Notes under the pieces: generated by a model
The model's input: only the letters and a program-made list of their open reading frames with translations
What the model was told of the DNA's origin: nothing
Database searches by the model: none
Assembly: GCF_900115115.1 (NCBI RefSeq)
Contig: NZ_FOVI01000010.1
Span: 1 to 64,000 of the forward strand
DNA: 64,000 nucleotides
Direction: 5' to 3'
Source of the DNA: Paenimyroides ummariense
GTDB lineage: Bacteria; Bacteroidota; Bacteroidia; Flavobacteriales; Flavobacteriaceae
Position numbers and translations under genes: made by a program
Shown: in pieces, positions 7,569-17,570 of the stretch
Layout of the letters: the number at the start of each line of letters is the position of its first letter
Numbering within the stretch: the first letter of the stretch is position 1

Positions 7569-9158
7569 TTACATTGCCCTTTTGTGGGTGATTGATACGT
7601 GAGAATCCTGATCGTTTTCGTAATCACGGTACGATGTTTTAAAACCAATCAATTCTACTTCGATGTTTTCTTCTTTGGCTCTTACATTGGCGAAATCCTG
7701 GATCATTTCCAAAACGTCGGTTGTTATGTAAGATGTGGTGCGGGCATCGATTATTACTTTTGATCCCGATTTTATATTTTTAAGTGTTTTTTTAATGGCA
7801 GCTTTGTTTAAAAACGAAACTTCTTCTGCCAATTTAATGGTCAATTCATCGGCATCGTTTAATTTTTCACGACTTAAATAGTAGGCTCTTTTCATGTTTC
7901 CTTGTAAAATATAGAAAATTGAAATTGCCAAACCAATACCCACGCCTTTTAACAAATCGGTAAAAACAACAGCCAAAACAGTTGCTACGAATGGTATAAA
8001 CTGATATTTTCCGTTGTGCCAGAAATGCTTGAAAGTTGCCGGTTTTGCCAGTTTGTATCCAACTAAAATTAAAACGGCAGCCAATGTTGCCAACGGAATT
8101 AAATTTAAAATGAACGGAATGGACAATACGCAAATTAACAATAAAACGCCGTGGATAATTGCCGATGTTTTTGAAGTTGCACCTGCATTTGCGTTTGCAG
8201 AACTACGAACAACTACCGATGTCATTGGTAAACCACCAATTAATGAACTGAATAAATTTCCAATTCCTTGTGCTTTAAGCTCTAAATTGGTGTCGGTAAT
8301 GCGACGTCTGGTGTCTAAACGATCCGATGCTTCGATACACAATAGTGTTTCAATAGATGCTACAATGGCAATGGTTGCGCCAACAATCCAGACTTTTGTA
8401 TTTAAAAAACCTTCGAAATTTGGCATTGTGATCAGGTTTTTAAAATCATCTGCACTTTGCGGAACAGGTAAAGTAACCAAATGTTCTGAACTAATTGCTA
8501 AAGAACTGCCGCTTGAAACAAAAAGTTGGTTTAATAAAATACCTGCAATTACTGCAACCAATGCACCCGGTAACATTTTAATTCTTCGTAATAACGGAAC
8601 ATTTTCCCAGGTTAATAAAATAATAACCGAAACAATGGTTACAACAATAGCTCCCGGATGAATCGCGCCAAAAACTTCATTAAAATAATTAAAATTGATG
8701 CCGTTTTCAAACAAGGTTTCGCTACTCATATTATCGCTGTCGAAACCTAAAGCATGCGGAATTTGTTTTAAAATGATGATGATTCCGATACCTGCCAACA
8801 TTCCTTCGATAACGTTGTTGGGAAAGTAGTTCGAGATGCTTCCTGCACGGATAAATCCTAAAACCAACTGTAAAATTCCGGCAATTAATCCGGCACAAAG
8901 AAATAGTTCAAAAGCGCCCAAATCGGTAATTGCGGTTAAAACAATTGCAGTTAAACCTGCTGCCGGACCCGATACCGAAATGTTTGAGTTACTTATTGAT
9001 CCTACAACAATTCCCCCGATAATTCCTGCTATAATTCCCGATAATGGTGGTGCGCCAGATGCCAACGCGATACCTAAACATAGTGGTAATGCCACTAAAA
9101 ACACCACCAAACCAGATGCAAAGTTCTGAGACAACTCTGCCTTAATATTTTTTTTCAT
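7569..9158 (-). CDS. SulP/SLC26 family anion permease with STAS domain
   Basis: This 529-residue multi-spanning inner-membrane protein begins with the SulP opening FASGLVVFLVALPLCLGIALASG. The conserved QGIGNLFSSLIGGLPMTSVVVRSS region lies about residues 290-320, and a C-terminal STAS domain with a strand-rich VIIDARTTSYITTDVLEM core lies about 455-520. Family members carry sulfate, bicarbonate or dicarboxylates. The adjacent carbonic anhydrase gene favours bicarbonate (BicA-like) as substrate, but that is inference from context. It is co-directional with the small exported-protein gene upstream. Confidence 0.9.
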   Translation of the reverse strand: MKKNIKAELSQNFASGLVVFLVALPLCLGIALASGAPPLSGIIAGIIGGIVVGSISNSNISVSGPAAGLTAIVLTAITDLGAFELFLCAGLIAGILQLVLGFIRAGSISNYFPNNVIEGMLAGIGIIIILKQIPHALGFDSDNMSSETLFENGINFNYFNEVFGAIHPGAIVVTIVSVIILLTWENVPLLRRIKMLPGALVAVIAGILLNQLFVSSGSSLAISSEHLVTLPVPQSADDFKNLITMPNFEGFLNTKVWIVGATIAIVASIETLLCIEASDRLDTRRRITDTNLELKAQGIGNLFSSLIGGLPMTSVVVRSSANANAGATSKTSAIIHGVLLLICVLSIPFILNLIPLATLAAVLILVGYKLAKPATFKHFWHNGKYQFIPFVATVLAVVFTDLLKGVGIGLAISIFYILQGNMKRAYYLSREKLNDADELTIKLAEEVSFLNKAAIKKTLKNIKSGSKVIIDARTTSYITTDVLEMIQDFANVRAKEENIEVELIGFKTSYRDYENDQDSHVSITHKRAM

Positions 9159-9226
9159 AAAATCTATAATTAATAAACATGTAAGTGCATAGCAGTTTAT
9201 AAATAAATTGCTACAATAGTTTGTTA

Positions 9227-9559
9227 TTATAGGTTTTGTTCAGGAGGTGGTAATGGAATTTTAAAAACGAGATTGTCTTTAATGGTATGTTTTGAAAAGT
9301 TTAAATTTGAATTTGCAATAACAGCATTTGATACGATTTTATGGCAGTTGAGAAAGAAATGATAGTGCACTTCTTTTTCTTCTTCTTCGTTAATGTTGTT
9401 GTTATTGGCTTTTGATTTTGTTTTTGTAGGAACTTCTTCTTCCTCGTTTATGATTAATGAAGAATTTACCACATCTTTGTTCAATGCATAGGTTATTGTT
9501 GGTGCAAATAAAAAGCACACAAACAATAAAAGAGTTGATATGTTAAAAATCTTAAGCAT
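9227..9559 (-). CDS. Small exported protein, unknown function
   Basis: This is a 110-residue protein with a hydrophobic N-terminal signal sequence (about residues 5-25, probable cleavage near TYALN), Glu- and Asn-rich low-complexity stretches in the middle and a proline-rich tail (PLPPPEQNL). No family is recognised. It lies 68 bp upstream of the SulP gene on the same strand and could be co-transcribed with it. A match to the -7 element (TAAATTTG, minus strand 9571-9578) lies 12 nt before its start. Confidence 0.65.
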   Translation of the reverse strand: MLKIFNISTLLLFVCFLFAPTITYALNKDVVNSSLIINEEEEVPTKTKSKANNNNINEEEEKEVHYHFFLNCHKIVSNAVIANSNLNFSKHTIKDNLVFKIPLPPPEQNL

Positions 9560-9649
9560 TGGTATAGTCGCAAATTTAATCGAAAGTTTTTTAAATGTGC
9601 ACTAAAGCTTGTCAAATAAATGTTAAAGAATTTAATTTTAGTGCAAAAA

Positions 9650-9676
9650 AAAACATTCCGTTATAAGGAATGTTTT
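9650..9676 (-). terminator. Terminator of the tRNA-Gln transcript
   Basis: AAAACATTCC (9650-9659) pairs with GGAATGTTTT (9667-9676), with a T-run beyond it on the minus strand. It directly follows the downstream tRNA-Gln gene. Confidence 0.8.
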
Positions 9677-9677
9677 G

Positions 9678-9748
9678 TTGGCCTACTAGGACTCGAACCT
9701 AGAACGACTGAACCAAAATCAGCTGTGTTACCATTACACCATAGGCCA
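9678..9748 (-). tRNA. tRNA-Gln (anticodon UUG), copy 2
   Basis: On the minus strand the 7-bp acceptor TGGCCTA/TAGGCCA closes a 71-nt cloverleaf. The anticodon loop TTTTGGT within CTGA/TCAG gives UUG, and GGTTCGAGTCC is the T-arm. CCA is not encoded. It is identical to the copy at 9780-9850. Confidence 0.97.
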
Positions 9749-9779
9749 ATTAACCGGTAAATATATAAAGTTTTATTTG

Positions 9780-9850
9780 TTGGCCTACTAGGACTCGAAC
9801 CTAGAACGACTGAACCAAAATCAGCTGTGTTACCATTACACCATAGGCCA
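9780..9850 (-). tRNA. tRNA-Gln (anticodon UUG), copy 1
   Basis: This is identical in sequence to the gene at 9678-9748 and lies 31 bp upstream of it. Both read from the promoter at 9897-9926. The pair looks like a tandem duplication. Confidence 0.97.
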
Positions 9851-9896
9851 ATAAAACTTGCAATAACAAACATATTTTGCTTAAATATTGCGAGTG

Positions 9897-9926
9897 CAAA
9901 TGTAGTACAAAAAAATAAAATCGCAA
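9897..9926 (-). promoter_or_regulatory. Promoter of the tRNA-Gln pair
   Basis: On the minus strand there is TTG (9924-9926), a 19-nt spacer and TACATTTG (9897-9904), a full match to the Bacteroidota promoter. It lies about 46 nt before the first tRNA. Confidence 0.75.
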
Positions 9927-10029
9927 GAAAATCAAGTAAATTTTTTAAAAAAAATCTAAAAGAGTTTATCAATAAAAAAAAAACGCTTTCTTTGTAGTTC
10001 TTACATAAAAAGATCAAAAAACAGCTATT

Positions 10030-13000
10030 ATGTTGACAATCAATTTTAAAAAATGGAATACCATCACCGGGTGGGTTGCATTTTTAATTGCACTTACAGT
10101 TTATACTTTAACCTTAGAACCTACCGTTAGTTTTTGGGATGCAGGTGAATACATTGCTACATCGGCAAAATTAGAAGTTGGTCACCCGCCTGGCGCACCA
10201 CTTTTTCAAATGTTGGGTGCATTTGCCGCTATGTTTGCTACATCGCCCGATAAAATTGCGGCAATGGTAAACTGGGTTTCGGCACTTTCAAGCGCTTTTG
10301 CCGTGTTGTTCATGTTTTGGTCGGCTACCAATATTTTATTTAAGTTAGTTAAAATTGGTACCGAAAAACTGTCAAACCATACCGTAATTGCGGTTTTAGG
10401 AAGTTGCTTAATTGGTGCGTTAACCTTTACTTTTTCTGATACTTTTTGGTTCAGCGCCGTAGAAACAGAGGTTTATGCAATGGCAACTTTTATGCTGGCA
10501 TTGTTGCTTTGGTTGGGTTTACGCTGGATTGATGCTATTGACGAACCACGAGGAAACAAATGGTTGTTGTTGATAGCTTTAGTTGTAGGTATGTCTTTCG
10601 GAGTGCATTTCATGGCATTGTTGGCAATACCATCAATCGGTTATTTATATTTCTTTAAAAAGTATCCAAAAGTTACCATTAAAAACTTCATTATTGCAAA
10701 TATTGCAGTAGTTGCCGTTTTATTGGTTGTTTTTGGATTTATACTTCCATATACCATGATTTTCTTCGGGAAGTCAGAAATTTTCTTTGTCAATTCCATC
10801 GGCTTGCCTTTTAATTCAGGAACCATCATTGCTTTCGCATTGTTGATTTCGTTTTTTGTTTTCGGATTAAAAATTACCCGTGAAAAGCAAAAACATTTTG
10901 CAAACACGTTGATTCTTTCGGTATTATTCATCTTCATTGGATTTTCTTGTTGGTTAATGTTGCCAATTCGATCGAATACCCAAATTCCGATCAACGAAAA
11001 CAAACCTTCGGATGCTGCCGAATTATTAGATTATTACAATAGAAAACAATACGGCGATCGTTCGTTGTTTTATGATACTTACTTTACTATTAAATACGGT
11101 GGAGCGTTAGATCCTTCGCAACCTTATAAAGACGGAAAGGTAGATTACGAACGTGATTATGCTACGGGAAAATATATCGTACTAAACGACGGAAAAAATG
11201 CAAATCAGAATTATTCGCCACGTTTTAAAGGATTTTTACCTCGTTTGTGGGAGCCTGATATGGCAGCAAATTACATGGCATTTACAAAACCTGTTGATTT
11301 TAAATTAAAACCGGATTACGCATCAGAGCCACAGTTAATGGAAATAACTGGGCAGCTAAAAGCCCAAGTACAATCAGGTAGGCTTAGTATGCGTGAATAT
11401 GATAATGCTTTGCGACAAATAGGTGAGTATATCGACGTTGAAAAACCAAGTTTTTCAGACAATATCGGCTTTATGTTTAACTACCAATTTGGTTATATGT
11501 ATACGCGTTATTTGTTATGGAATTTCGCCGGAAGACAAAGCGATATTCAAGGCGAGAATGATCGTATGAACGGAAATTGGATTTCGGGGATTAAGTTTTT
11601 AGACGAAATTCGTTTAGGATCGCAAGAAAACCTAACCAGCGATATGGCAAACAATAAAGGGCGAAATGTATATTATATGCTGCCGTTTATTTTAGGCTTG
11701 GTTGGTTTTATTTTCCATTACCGCAAAGATCCAAAAACATTTTACGTGCTGCTGGCATTGTTTTTATTTACAAGTTTTGCATTGAAAATATTCTTAAACG
11801 AACGCCCGTTTGAACCTCGCGAACGCGATTATGCGGTAGTTGGTTCGTTTATGGTATTTGCTATTTGGGTAGGTTACGGTGTATATGCTATTTACGAGTT
11901 TTTATCGAGCAAAGTAAATGCGAAAGTAGCCTTGCCGTTGGTGTTGGGTGTTACCTTTTTAGCATCGCCGGTATTAATGGCAAAAGAAAACTGGGACGAT
12001 CACGATCGATCTGAAAAATATACCGCATTGGCATTGGGTAGAGCGTATCTGGATTCGTTAGAACCAAACGCTATAATTTTTACCATTGGCGATAACGATA
12101 CCTTCCCGCTCTGGTATTTGCAAGAAGTTGAAGGTTACCGTACCGATGTTCGTGTGGTTTGTACCACATTGTTGCAGGCAGAATGGTATATCGATCAAAT
12201 GAAAGTGAAGGCACACAAATCAGATCCTTTAAAAATTCGTTTTAATCACAAGCAATATTCAGGTGAAAATCTTTATTTTACGGCATTTGCACCTACGGTT
12301 GATGAGCGTTTTGATATCAATACAATCTTAGAATTCATCGCATCAGATCGTCCGGAATCTAAAATGGAAAATGAAAACGGTATGGTTTTAACCCGTGTTC
12401 CAACTAATAAACTTAGTTTGCCGGTAGATAAAGAAAAAGTTCTGAGAAACGGAACCGTTTCACAGAAATTTGCAAACGATATTGTTTCTGAAATTCCGAT
12501 CGATATTAAAGCAAATGCGTTGTTGCGTATGCGAATTATTATGTACGATATCATTGCGAACAACAACTGGGAACGCCCTATTTATTTTACAGCCGGCGAT
12601 GTTTCAAACGAAGCAATGTTGTGGTTAAAAGATTATTTACAGTTAAACGGGTTGGTGTACAAACTGGTTCCTGTAAAAGCGAATGTTGATAAAATAAATG
12701 CGAACCATCCGTTCTATATAGGTTCGATCGATGCCGATAAAATGTACAAAACCGTTAACAACTGGTATTGGGGTAATTTTGGAAGTCCGAATATTTATCA
12801 CGACCCGCAAACAAGAAAAGAATCAAGAATGTTCTTGATAAATTTGGCTCGTTTGGCAGAGCAGTTTATAAAAGAAGGTAATAATGAAAAAGCTAAAAAC
12901 GTACTTGATTTAGCTATGAAAAATTTCCCGATAGAATATTATATTCCGCATGATAATAATTTAAAGTACGAGTTTTTTGAGCCTTATTCAGATTTGTATT

Positions 13001-13353
13001 ATATGGCAGGCGATAACAAAAAAGCAGCAGAATTGGCAACCAAAATGTTTATTAAAGCAGAAGAAAACTTGAATTTCTACAAAGGAATGAAGTTGAACGA
13101 ACAGCGAGAGTTTTGGTACAATATTATAGATAATTTTAATACCGCTTACCGCCTTATTGATAATTCTAAAATGCATAAAGATACAGCTACCGTTGAAGCA
13201 TTAAATAAACGAATAGCACCTTTTGAAAAGCATTTTCAGCGTTACTTGAATGCTTATAAGCAGCAACAACAAGAACAAGCAGAAATGATGCAGCAAGAAG
13301 AAGAAATGTTGCAAGATACCACTGCACAAACAATAGATTCTACACAACAATAA
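10030..13353 (+). CDS. DUF2723 membrane protein, probable lipid-linked sugar glycosyltransferase (TMEM260-like)
   Basis: This 1107-residue protein has an N-terminal polytopic membrane part (hydrophobic segments through about residue 330, more around 550-650) and a large soluble C-terminal part. The family signature FWDAGEYIATSAKLEVGHPPG lies about residues 36-56. DUF2723 proteins are common in Bacteroidota; the human relative TMEM260 is an O-mannosyltransferase, so sugar transfer to exported proteins is a reasonable inference. The C-terminus ends in a Gln/Glu-rich tail. A terminator follows directly. Confidence 0.85.
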   Translation: MLTINFKKWNTITGWVAFLIALTVYTLTLEPTVSFWDAGEYIATSAKLEVGHPPGAPLFQMLGAFAAMFATSPDKIAAMVNWVSALSSAFAVLFMFWSATNILFKLVKIGTEKLSNHTVIAVLGSCLIGALTFTFSDTFWFSAVETEVYAMATFMLALLLWLGLRWIDAIDEPRGNKWLLLIALVVGMSFGVHFMALLAIPSIGYLYFFKKYPKVTIKNFIIANIAVVAVLLVVFGFILPYTMIFFGKSEIFFVNSIGLPFNSGTIIAFALLISFFVFGLKITREKQKHFANTLILSVLFIFIGFSCWLMLPIRSNTQIPINENKPSDAAELLDYYNRKQYGDRSLFYDTYFTIKYGGALDPSQPYKDGKVDYERDYATGKYIVLNDGKNANQNYSPRFKGFLPRLWEPDMAANYMAFTKPVDFKLKPDYASEPQLMEITGQLKAQVQSGRLSMREYDNALRQIGEYIDVEKPSFSDNIGFMFNYQFGYMYTRYLLWNFAGRQSDIQGENDRMNGNWISGIKFLDEIRLGSQENLTSDMANNKGRNVYYMLPFILGLVGFIFHYRKDPKTFYVLLALFLFTSFALKIFLNERPFEPRERDYAVVGSFMVFAIWVGYGVYAIYEFLSSKVNAKVALPLVLGVTFLASPVLMAKENWDDHDRSEKYTALALGRAYLDSLEPNAIIFTIGDNDTFPLWYLQEVEGYRTDVRVVCTTLLQAEWYIDQMKVKAHKSDPLKIRFNHKQYSGENLYFTAFAPTVDERFDINTILEFIASDRPESKMENENGMVLTRVPTNKLSLPVDKEKVLRNGTVSQKFANDIVSEIPIDIKANALLRMRIIMYDIIANNNWERPIYFTAGDVSNEAMLWLKDYLQLNGLVYKLVPVKANVDKINANHPFYIGSIDADKMYKTVNNWYWGNFGSPNIYHDPQTRKESRMFLINLARLAEQFIKEGNNEKAKNVLDLAMKNFPIEYYIPHDNNLKYEFFEPYSDLYYMAGDNKKAAELATKMFIKAEENLNFYKGMKLNEQREFWYNIIDNFNTAYRLIDNSKMHKDTATVEALNKRIAPFEKHFQRYLNAYKQQQQEQAEMMQQEEEMLQDTTAQTIDSTQQ

Positions 13354-13358
13354 TTTAG

Positions 13359-13384
13359 TAAAGACGGTATTTTTGCCGTCTTTA
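13359..13384 (+). terminator. Terminator after the DUF2723 gene
   Basis: TAAAGACGG (13359-13367) pairs with CCGTCTTTA (13376-13384) around an 8-nt T-rich loop, 6 bp after the stop codon. Confidence 0.75.
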
Positions 13385-13419
13385 TTTATATTGCTGGTAA
13401 AAGATCCCCACGTTTTATA

Positions 13420-13485
13420 AAAACCATTGGGACGTTTTCATAAAACCATTGGGACCTTTTTACAAAACCATCAGTACTTTTTTGT
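13420..13485 (+). repeat. Three 22-bp tandem repeats upstream of thiL
   Basis: The units start at 13420, 13442 and 13464. Units 1 and 2 share AAAACCATTGGGAC followed by a T-rich half; unit 3 is diverged (AAAACCATCAGTAC). A partial older copy (CCCCACGTTTTAT) may precede them. The 22-bp period is about two helical turns. Confidence 0.75.
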
Positions 13486-13552
13486 AAGTAGCACATCTTG
13501 TATTCGCATCCACCAAAAAATAGTTTGTAATTTTACACATAAATTAAAAAGT

Positions 13553-14605
13553 ATGTTAGAAAATAAAGATCAAAGTAAAACCTCTTTGTCACAATTAGGC
13601 GAATTTGGTTTAATAAATCATATCACAAAAAACTTTTCCATTCAACAGCAATCAACCATAAAAGCAATAGGCGACGATGCCGCTGTTTTAGATTTTAAGT
13701 CAAAAAAAACCGTTGTTTCAACCGATTTGTTGGTAGAAGGTGTACATTTCGATTTAAGTTATATGCCGTTGAAACATTTGGGTTACAAAGCCGTTGTAGT
13801 GAATGTGTCCGATATTTGTGCCATGAATGCCACACCAACACAAGTTACGGTTTCTATTGCGGTTTCAAACCGATTTCCGTTAGAAGCTATTGAAGAATTG
13901 TACGAAGGTATTCGTTTGGCGTGTGATTTTTATAAGGTTGATTTAATTGGTGGCGACACCACATCAAGCACCACCGGATTATTGATAAGTGTTACTGCCT
14001 TGGGCGAAGCAACTGAAGAAGAAATTACCTATCGTTCAGGTGCTCAAGAAAACGATCTATTGGTTGTTACGGGCGATATTGGTTCGGCTTACATGGGCTT
14101 GCAGGTTTTAGAACGCGAAAAGCAGGTGTTTTTGGTAAATCCGCAGAATCAGCCTAATCTGGAAGATTATTCTTACATTATTGAACGACAGTTAAAACCC
14201 GAAGCGCGTAACGATATTAAAGAACTTTTACAGAAATTAGATGTAAAACCAACTTCGATGATCGATATTTCAGACGGAATTTCTTCTGAAATCATGCACA
14301 TCTGTAAAGCATCAAACGTAGGTTGTAATTTGTACGAAGACAAATTGCCTTTAGATCCGCAATTAATCAATGTATGCGAAGAGTTTAATTTAGACAGTAC
14401 AACCATTGCCATTAATGGCGGCGAAGATTACGAATTGTTGTTCACTGTTTCAATGAACGATTTTGAGAAAATTAAAGGAAATCCACATTTGTCAATCATA
14501 GGTCATATCACAGCCGAAAAAGAGGGTATTCATTTAATAACCCGCGAGAATACAAAGCTTCCATTAAAAGCACGCGGTTGGAACGCTTTAAATGAGGAAG
14601 AATAG
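13553..14605 (+). CDS. thiL: Thiamine-monophosphate kinase
   Basis: ThiL phosphorylates thiamine monophosphate with ATP to the active cofactor thiamine diphosphate. The start at 13553 is chosen because it gives the normal length (350 residues) and a standard N-terminus; the frame is open further upstream but would run through the tandem repeats. Motifs include the AIGDDAAV nucleotide site (about residues 38-45), STDLLVEGVHFD, GGDTTSS and, near the C-terminus, INGGEDYELLFT. It is convergent with groEL. No other thi gene is near and no TPP riboswitch was recognised. Confidence 0.95.
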   Translation: MLENKDQSKTSLSQLGEFGLINHITKNFSIQQQSTIKAIGDDAAVLDFKSKKTVVSTDLLVEGVHFDLSYMPLKHLGYKAVVVNVSDICAMNATPTQVTVSIAVSNRFPLEAIEELYEGIRLACDFYKVDLIGGDTTSSTTGLLISVTALGEATEEEITYRSGAQENDLLVVTGDIGSAYMGLQVLEREKQVFLVNPQNQPNLEDYSYIIERQLKPEARNDIKELLQKLDVKPTSMIDISDGISSEIMHICKASNVGCNLYEDKLPLDPQLINVCEEFNLDSTTIAINGGEDYELLFTVSMNDFEKIKGNPHLSIIGHITAEKEGIHLITRENTKLPLKARGWNALNEEE

Positions 14606-14652
14606 AAAACAAAATGAGTCCGATAATTATATTAGGCAAAGTTTTATCAACA

Positions 14653-14684
14653 AAAAAATCCGACTTCAATTAGTCGGATTTTTT
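14653..14684. terminator. Bidirectional terminator between thiL and groEL
   Basis: A 13-bp perfect stem (14653-14665 with 14672-14684) surrounds a 6-nt loop, with A and T runs on the two sides. Confidence 0.88.
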
Positions 14685-14703
14685 GTTCTTATATAAAATG
14701 ATC

Positions 14704-16344
<1,641 letters not shown>

Positions 16345-16348
16345 TTAG

Positions 16349-16378
16349 GCAGTAAGCGGTTTGCTTTAGGCTTACTGC
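16349..16378. repeat. Inverted repeat at the groEL side of the insertion
   Basis: GCAGTAAGC (16349-16357) and GCTTACTGC (16370-16378) form a perfect 9-bp stem with a 12-nt loop. The stop codon of the four-helix-bundle frame lies inside it. CTTTAGGCTTACTGC (16364-16378) matches CTTAAGGCTTACAGC (16740-16754) at 13 of 15 positions, so similar short sequence flanks both ends of the broken gene. Confidence 0.65.
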
Positions 16379-16729
16379 GAGGTTAATTTATTTTTTAAAC
16401 TGTAAATTTTGCTTTTAATTGAGTTGATTTTTATGTCAAAATCTATGAAGGTATTTTCTTCTATGTATCTTAAATCTTTCGACAAAATCAACAGATATTC
16501 TGTTTCTAAAGCTGAACCTAATGCAATGTTTAGAAAATGATTGAATTCTGCATCACTATTTCTACCACAACCTTCGGAAATATTTGTTGGTATTGAAGAT
16601 GATGCTCTACGAAGCTGACTTGTAATTCCATACATTTCTTCTTTAGGAAATAGATTTGTAATTCTATAAACTTCGTAAAGTAAAAAGATGACTTAATTGC
16701 CAAATATCGTATTTTTTAAAATCTCTCAT
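16372..16729 (-). pseudogene. Four-helix-bundle (S23/IVP-family) gene with a frameshift
   Basis: From the ATG at 16729 the minus strand encodes MRDFKKYDIWQLSHLFTL and then hits a stop in the first frame. Skipping one base near 16675 restores the family sequence (EVYRITNLFPKEEMYGITSQ) to the stop at 16372. The reconstructed protein of about 118 residues has the family's usual size and the SSIPTNISEGCGR core. The downstream piece alone (from 16635) would give 87 residues. These proteins occur as insertions in 23S rRNA genes and as orphan genes; their role is unknown. A sequencing error cannot be excluded. Confidence 0.8.
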
Positions 16730-16739
16730 TTGCTTATAA

Positions 16740-16754
16740 CTTAAGGCTTACAGC
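16740..16754. repeat. Second copy of the short flanking repeat
   Basis: CTTAAGGCTTACAGC matches 16364-16378 at 13 of 15 bases in the same orientation. The two copies bracket the four-helix-bundle gene between groES and groEL. Confidence 0.55.
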
Positions 16755-16762
16755 TTATAGCT

Positions 16763-17038
16763 TTATATAATCGCCAAAATATCTTCTTCGCGCATGATTA
16801 AGAAATCTTTACCATCAAATTTTAAATCGGTACCTGCATATTTTCCGTATAAAACAGTGTCGCCAACTTTTACAGTTAAAGGCTCGTCTTTTTTACCGTT
16901 ACCAACAGCAACAACAGTTCCTTTTTGTGGCTTTTCTTTTGCTGTGTCTGGAATAATGATACCCGAAGCAGTTTGAGTTTCTGCAGCAGCTGGTTCAATA
17001 ATAACGCGGTCTGCTAATGGTTTCACGTTTAATGCCAT
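16763..17038 (-). CDS. groS: Co-chaperonin GroES
   Basis: This is the 10-kDa lid of the GroEL cage. The start at 17038 gives the normal 91-residue protein beginning [15 protein letters not shown]; the longer open frame upstream lacks family similarity. The mobile-loop region (about residues 18-32, [15 protein letters not shown]) and the C-terminal [11 protein letters not shown] are typical. Its leader contains a sigma54-like sequence (17081-17098). No CIRCE element was seen. Confidence 0.97.
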   Translation of the reverse strand: MALNVKPLADRVIIEPAAAETQTASGIIIPDTAKEKPQKGTVVAVGNGKKDEPLTVKVGDTVLYGKYAGTDLKFDGKDFLIMREEDILAII

Positions 17039-17080
17039 AGTATTTAAGTTTAATTTATTAATGATTTTTTGTTTTTGTTT

Positions 17081-17098
17081 TGACCAAAAGTGTGCCAA
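17081..17098 (-). promoter_or_regulatory. Candidate promoter upstream of groES, sigma54-like
   Basis: The minus strand reads TTGGCACACTTTTGGTCA. TGGCAC at its start equals the sigma54 -24 block, and a G falls at the -12 position, but the -12 half lacks the consensus TTGC. CACTTTTG in the same place also resembles the housekeeping -7 element. It is 43 bp or more from the groES start. The assignment is tentative. Confidence 0.35.
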
Positions 17099-17129
17099 CT
17101 GAAAAAAGTGAAATTCTGACAGAATAAAA

Positions 17130-17156
17130 AATGCCAGCTTATGACAAGCTGGCATT
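17130..17156 (-). terminator. secG terminator
   Basis: An 11-bp perfect stem (17130-17140 with 17146-17156) surrounds an ATGAC loop, with a T-rich run on the minus strand. It separates the lptE-secG run from groES. Confidence 0.85.
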
Positions 17157-17178
17157 AATTTGTGATTTTCACTATAAT

Positions 17179-17559
17179 TTAGTTAGCAGGTTGTGCCGGT
17201 GTGTTGGCAGGTGCTTGCTCACTTGGAGTATTTTGTGCTGGTTGTGCCTGACCTTGTGCTGCGCCTGCAGTAGGTAAAGCAGCTGGTTGTGCAGGAACTG
17301 CATTAGGGTCTAAAATTTTAGAATCGGTTGAATAACCACCTTGGAAACTTAAACTAGAAACTAAAACTAAAATTACTAAAGCAGCAGCTAAAGTCCATGT
17401 ACTTTTATCTAAAAATTTATTTGTGTTTTGCACCCCACCAATCGATGTTGAACCACCTAACGATGAATCTAAACCGCCGCCTTTAGGGTTTTGAATCATA
17501 ATAACAATGATTAAAAGCACGGCAACAATGGTGATTAACACTAAAAAAATAGTAAACAT
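17179..17559 (-). CDS. secG: Preprotein translocase subunit SecG
   Basis: SecG is a small inner-membrane partner of SecYE. The 126 residues include two transmembrane helices (about residues 1-21 and 55-75) separated by the conserved [14 protein letters not shown] loop, and an Ala/Pro/Gln-rich tail that is typical of Bacteroidota. It is 11 bp after the TPR-like gene. Confidence 0.94.
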   Translation of the reverse strand: MFTIFLVLITIVAVLLIIVIMIQNPKGGGLDSSLGGSTSIGGVQNTNKFLDKSTWTLAAALVILVLVSSLSFQGGYSTDSKILDPNAVPAQPAALPTAGAAQGQAQPAQNTPSEQAPANTPAQPAN

Positions 17560-17570
17560 ATTTATTTGTT

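Noticed and set aside
8014..8661. Long plus-strand open frame opposite the SulP gene
   Set aside because: It lies antisense to a well-supported transporter gene, has no family similarity and reflects codon bias of the opposite strand.
9661..10017. 118-residue minus-strand frame across the tRNA-Gln genes
   Set aside because: It is an accidental frame through two tRNA genes, giving the same peptide twice.
13420..13485. CRISPR array
   Set aside because: The three 22-bp units are contiguous with no spacers and no cas genes are in the window.
13427..13552. N-terminal extension of thiL
   Set aside because: The 42 extra codons translate the 22-bp repeats and are not similar to ThiL.
17039..17155. 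N-terminal extension of groES
   Set aside because: It covers the secG terminator and the candidate promoter and is not found in GroES proteins.
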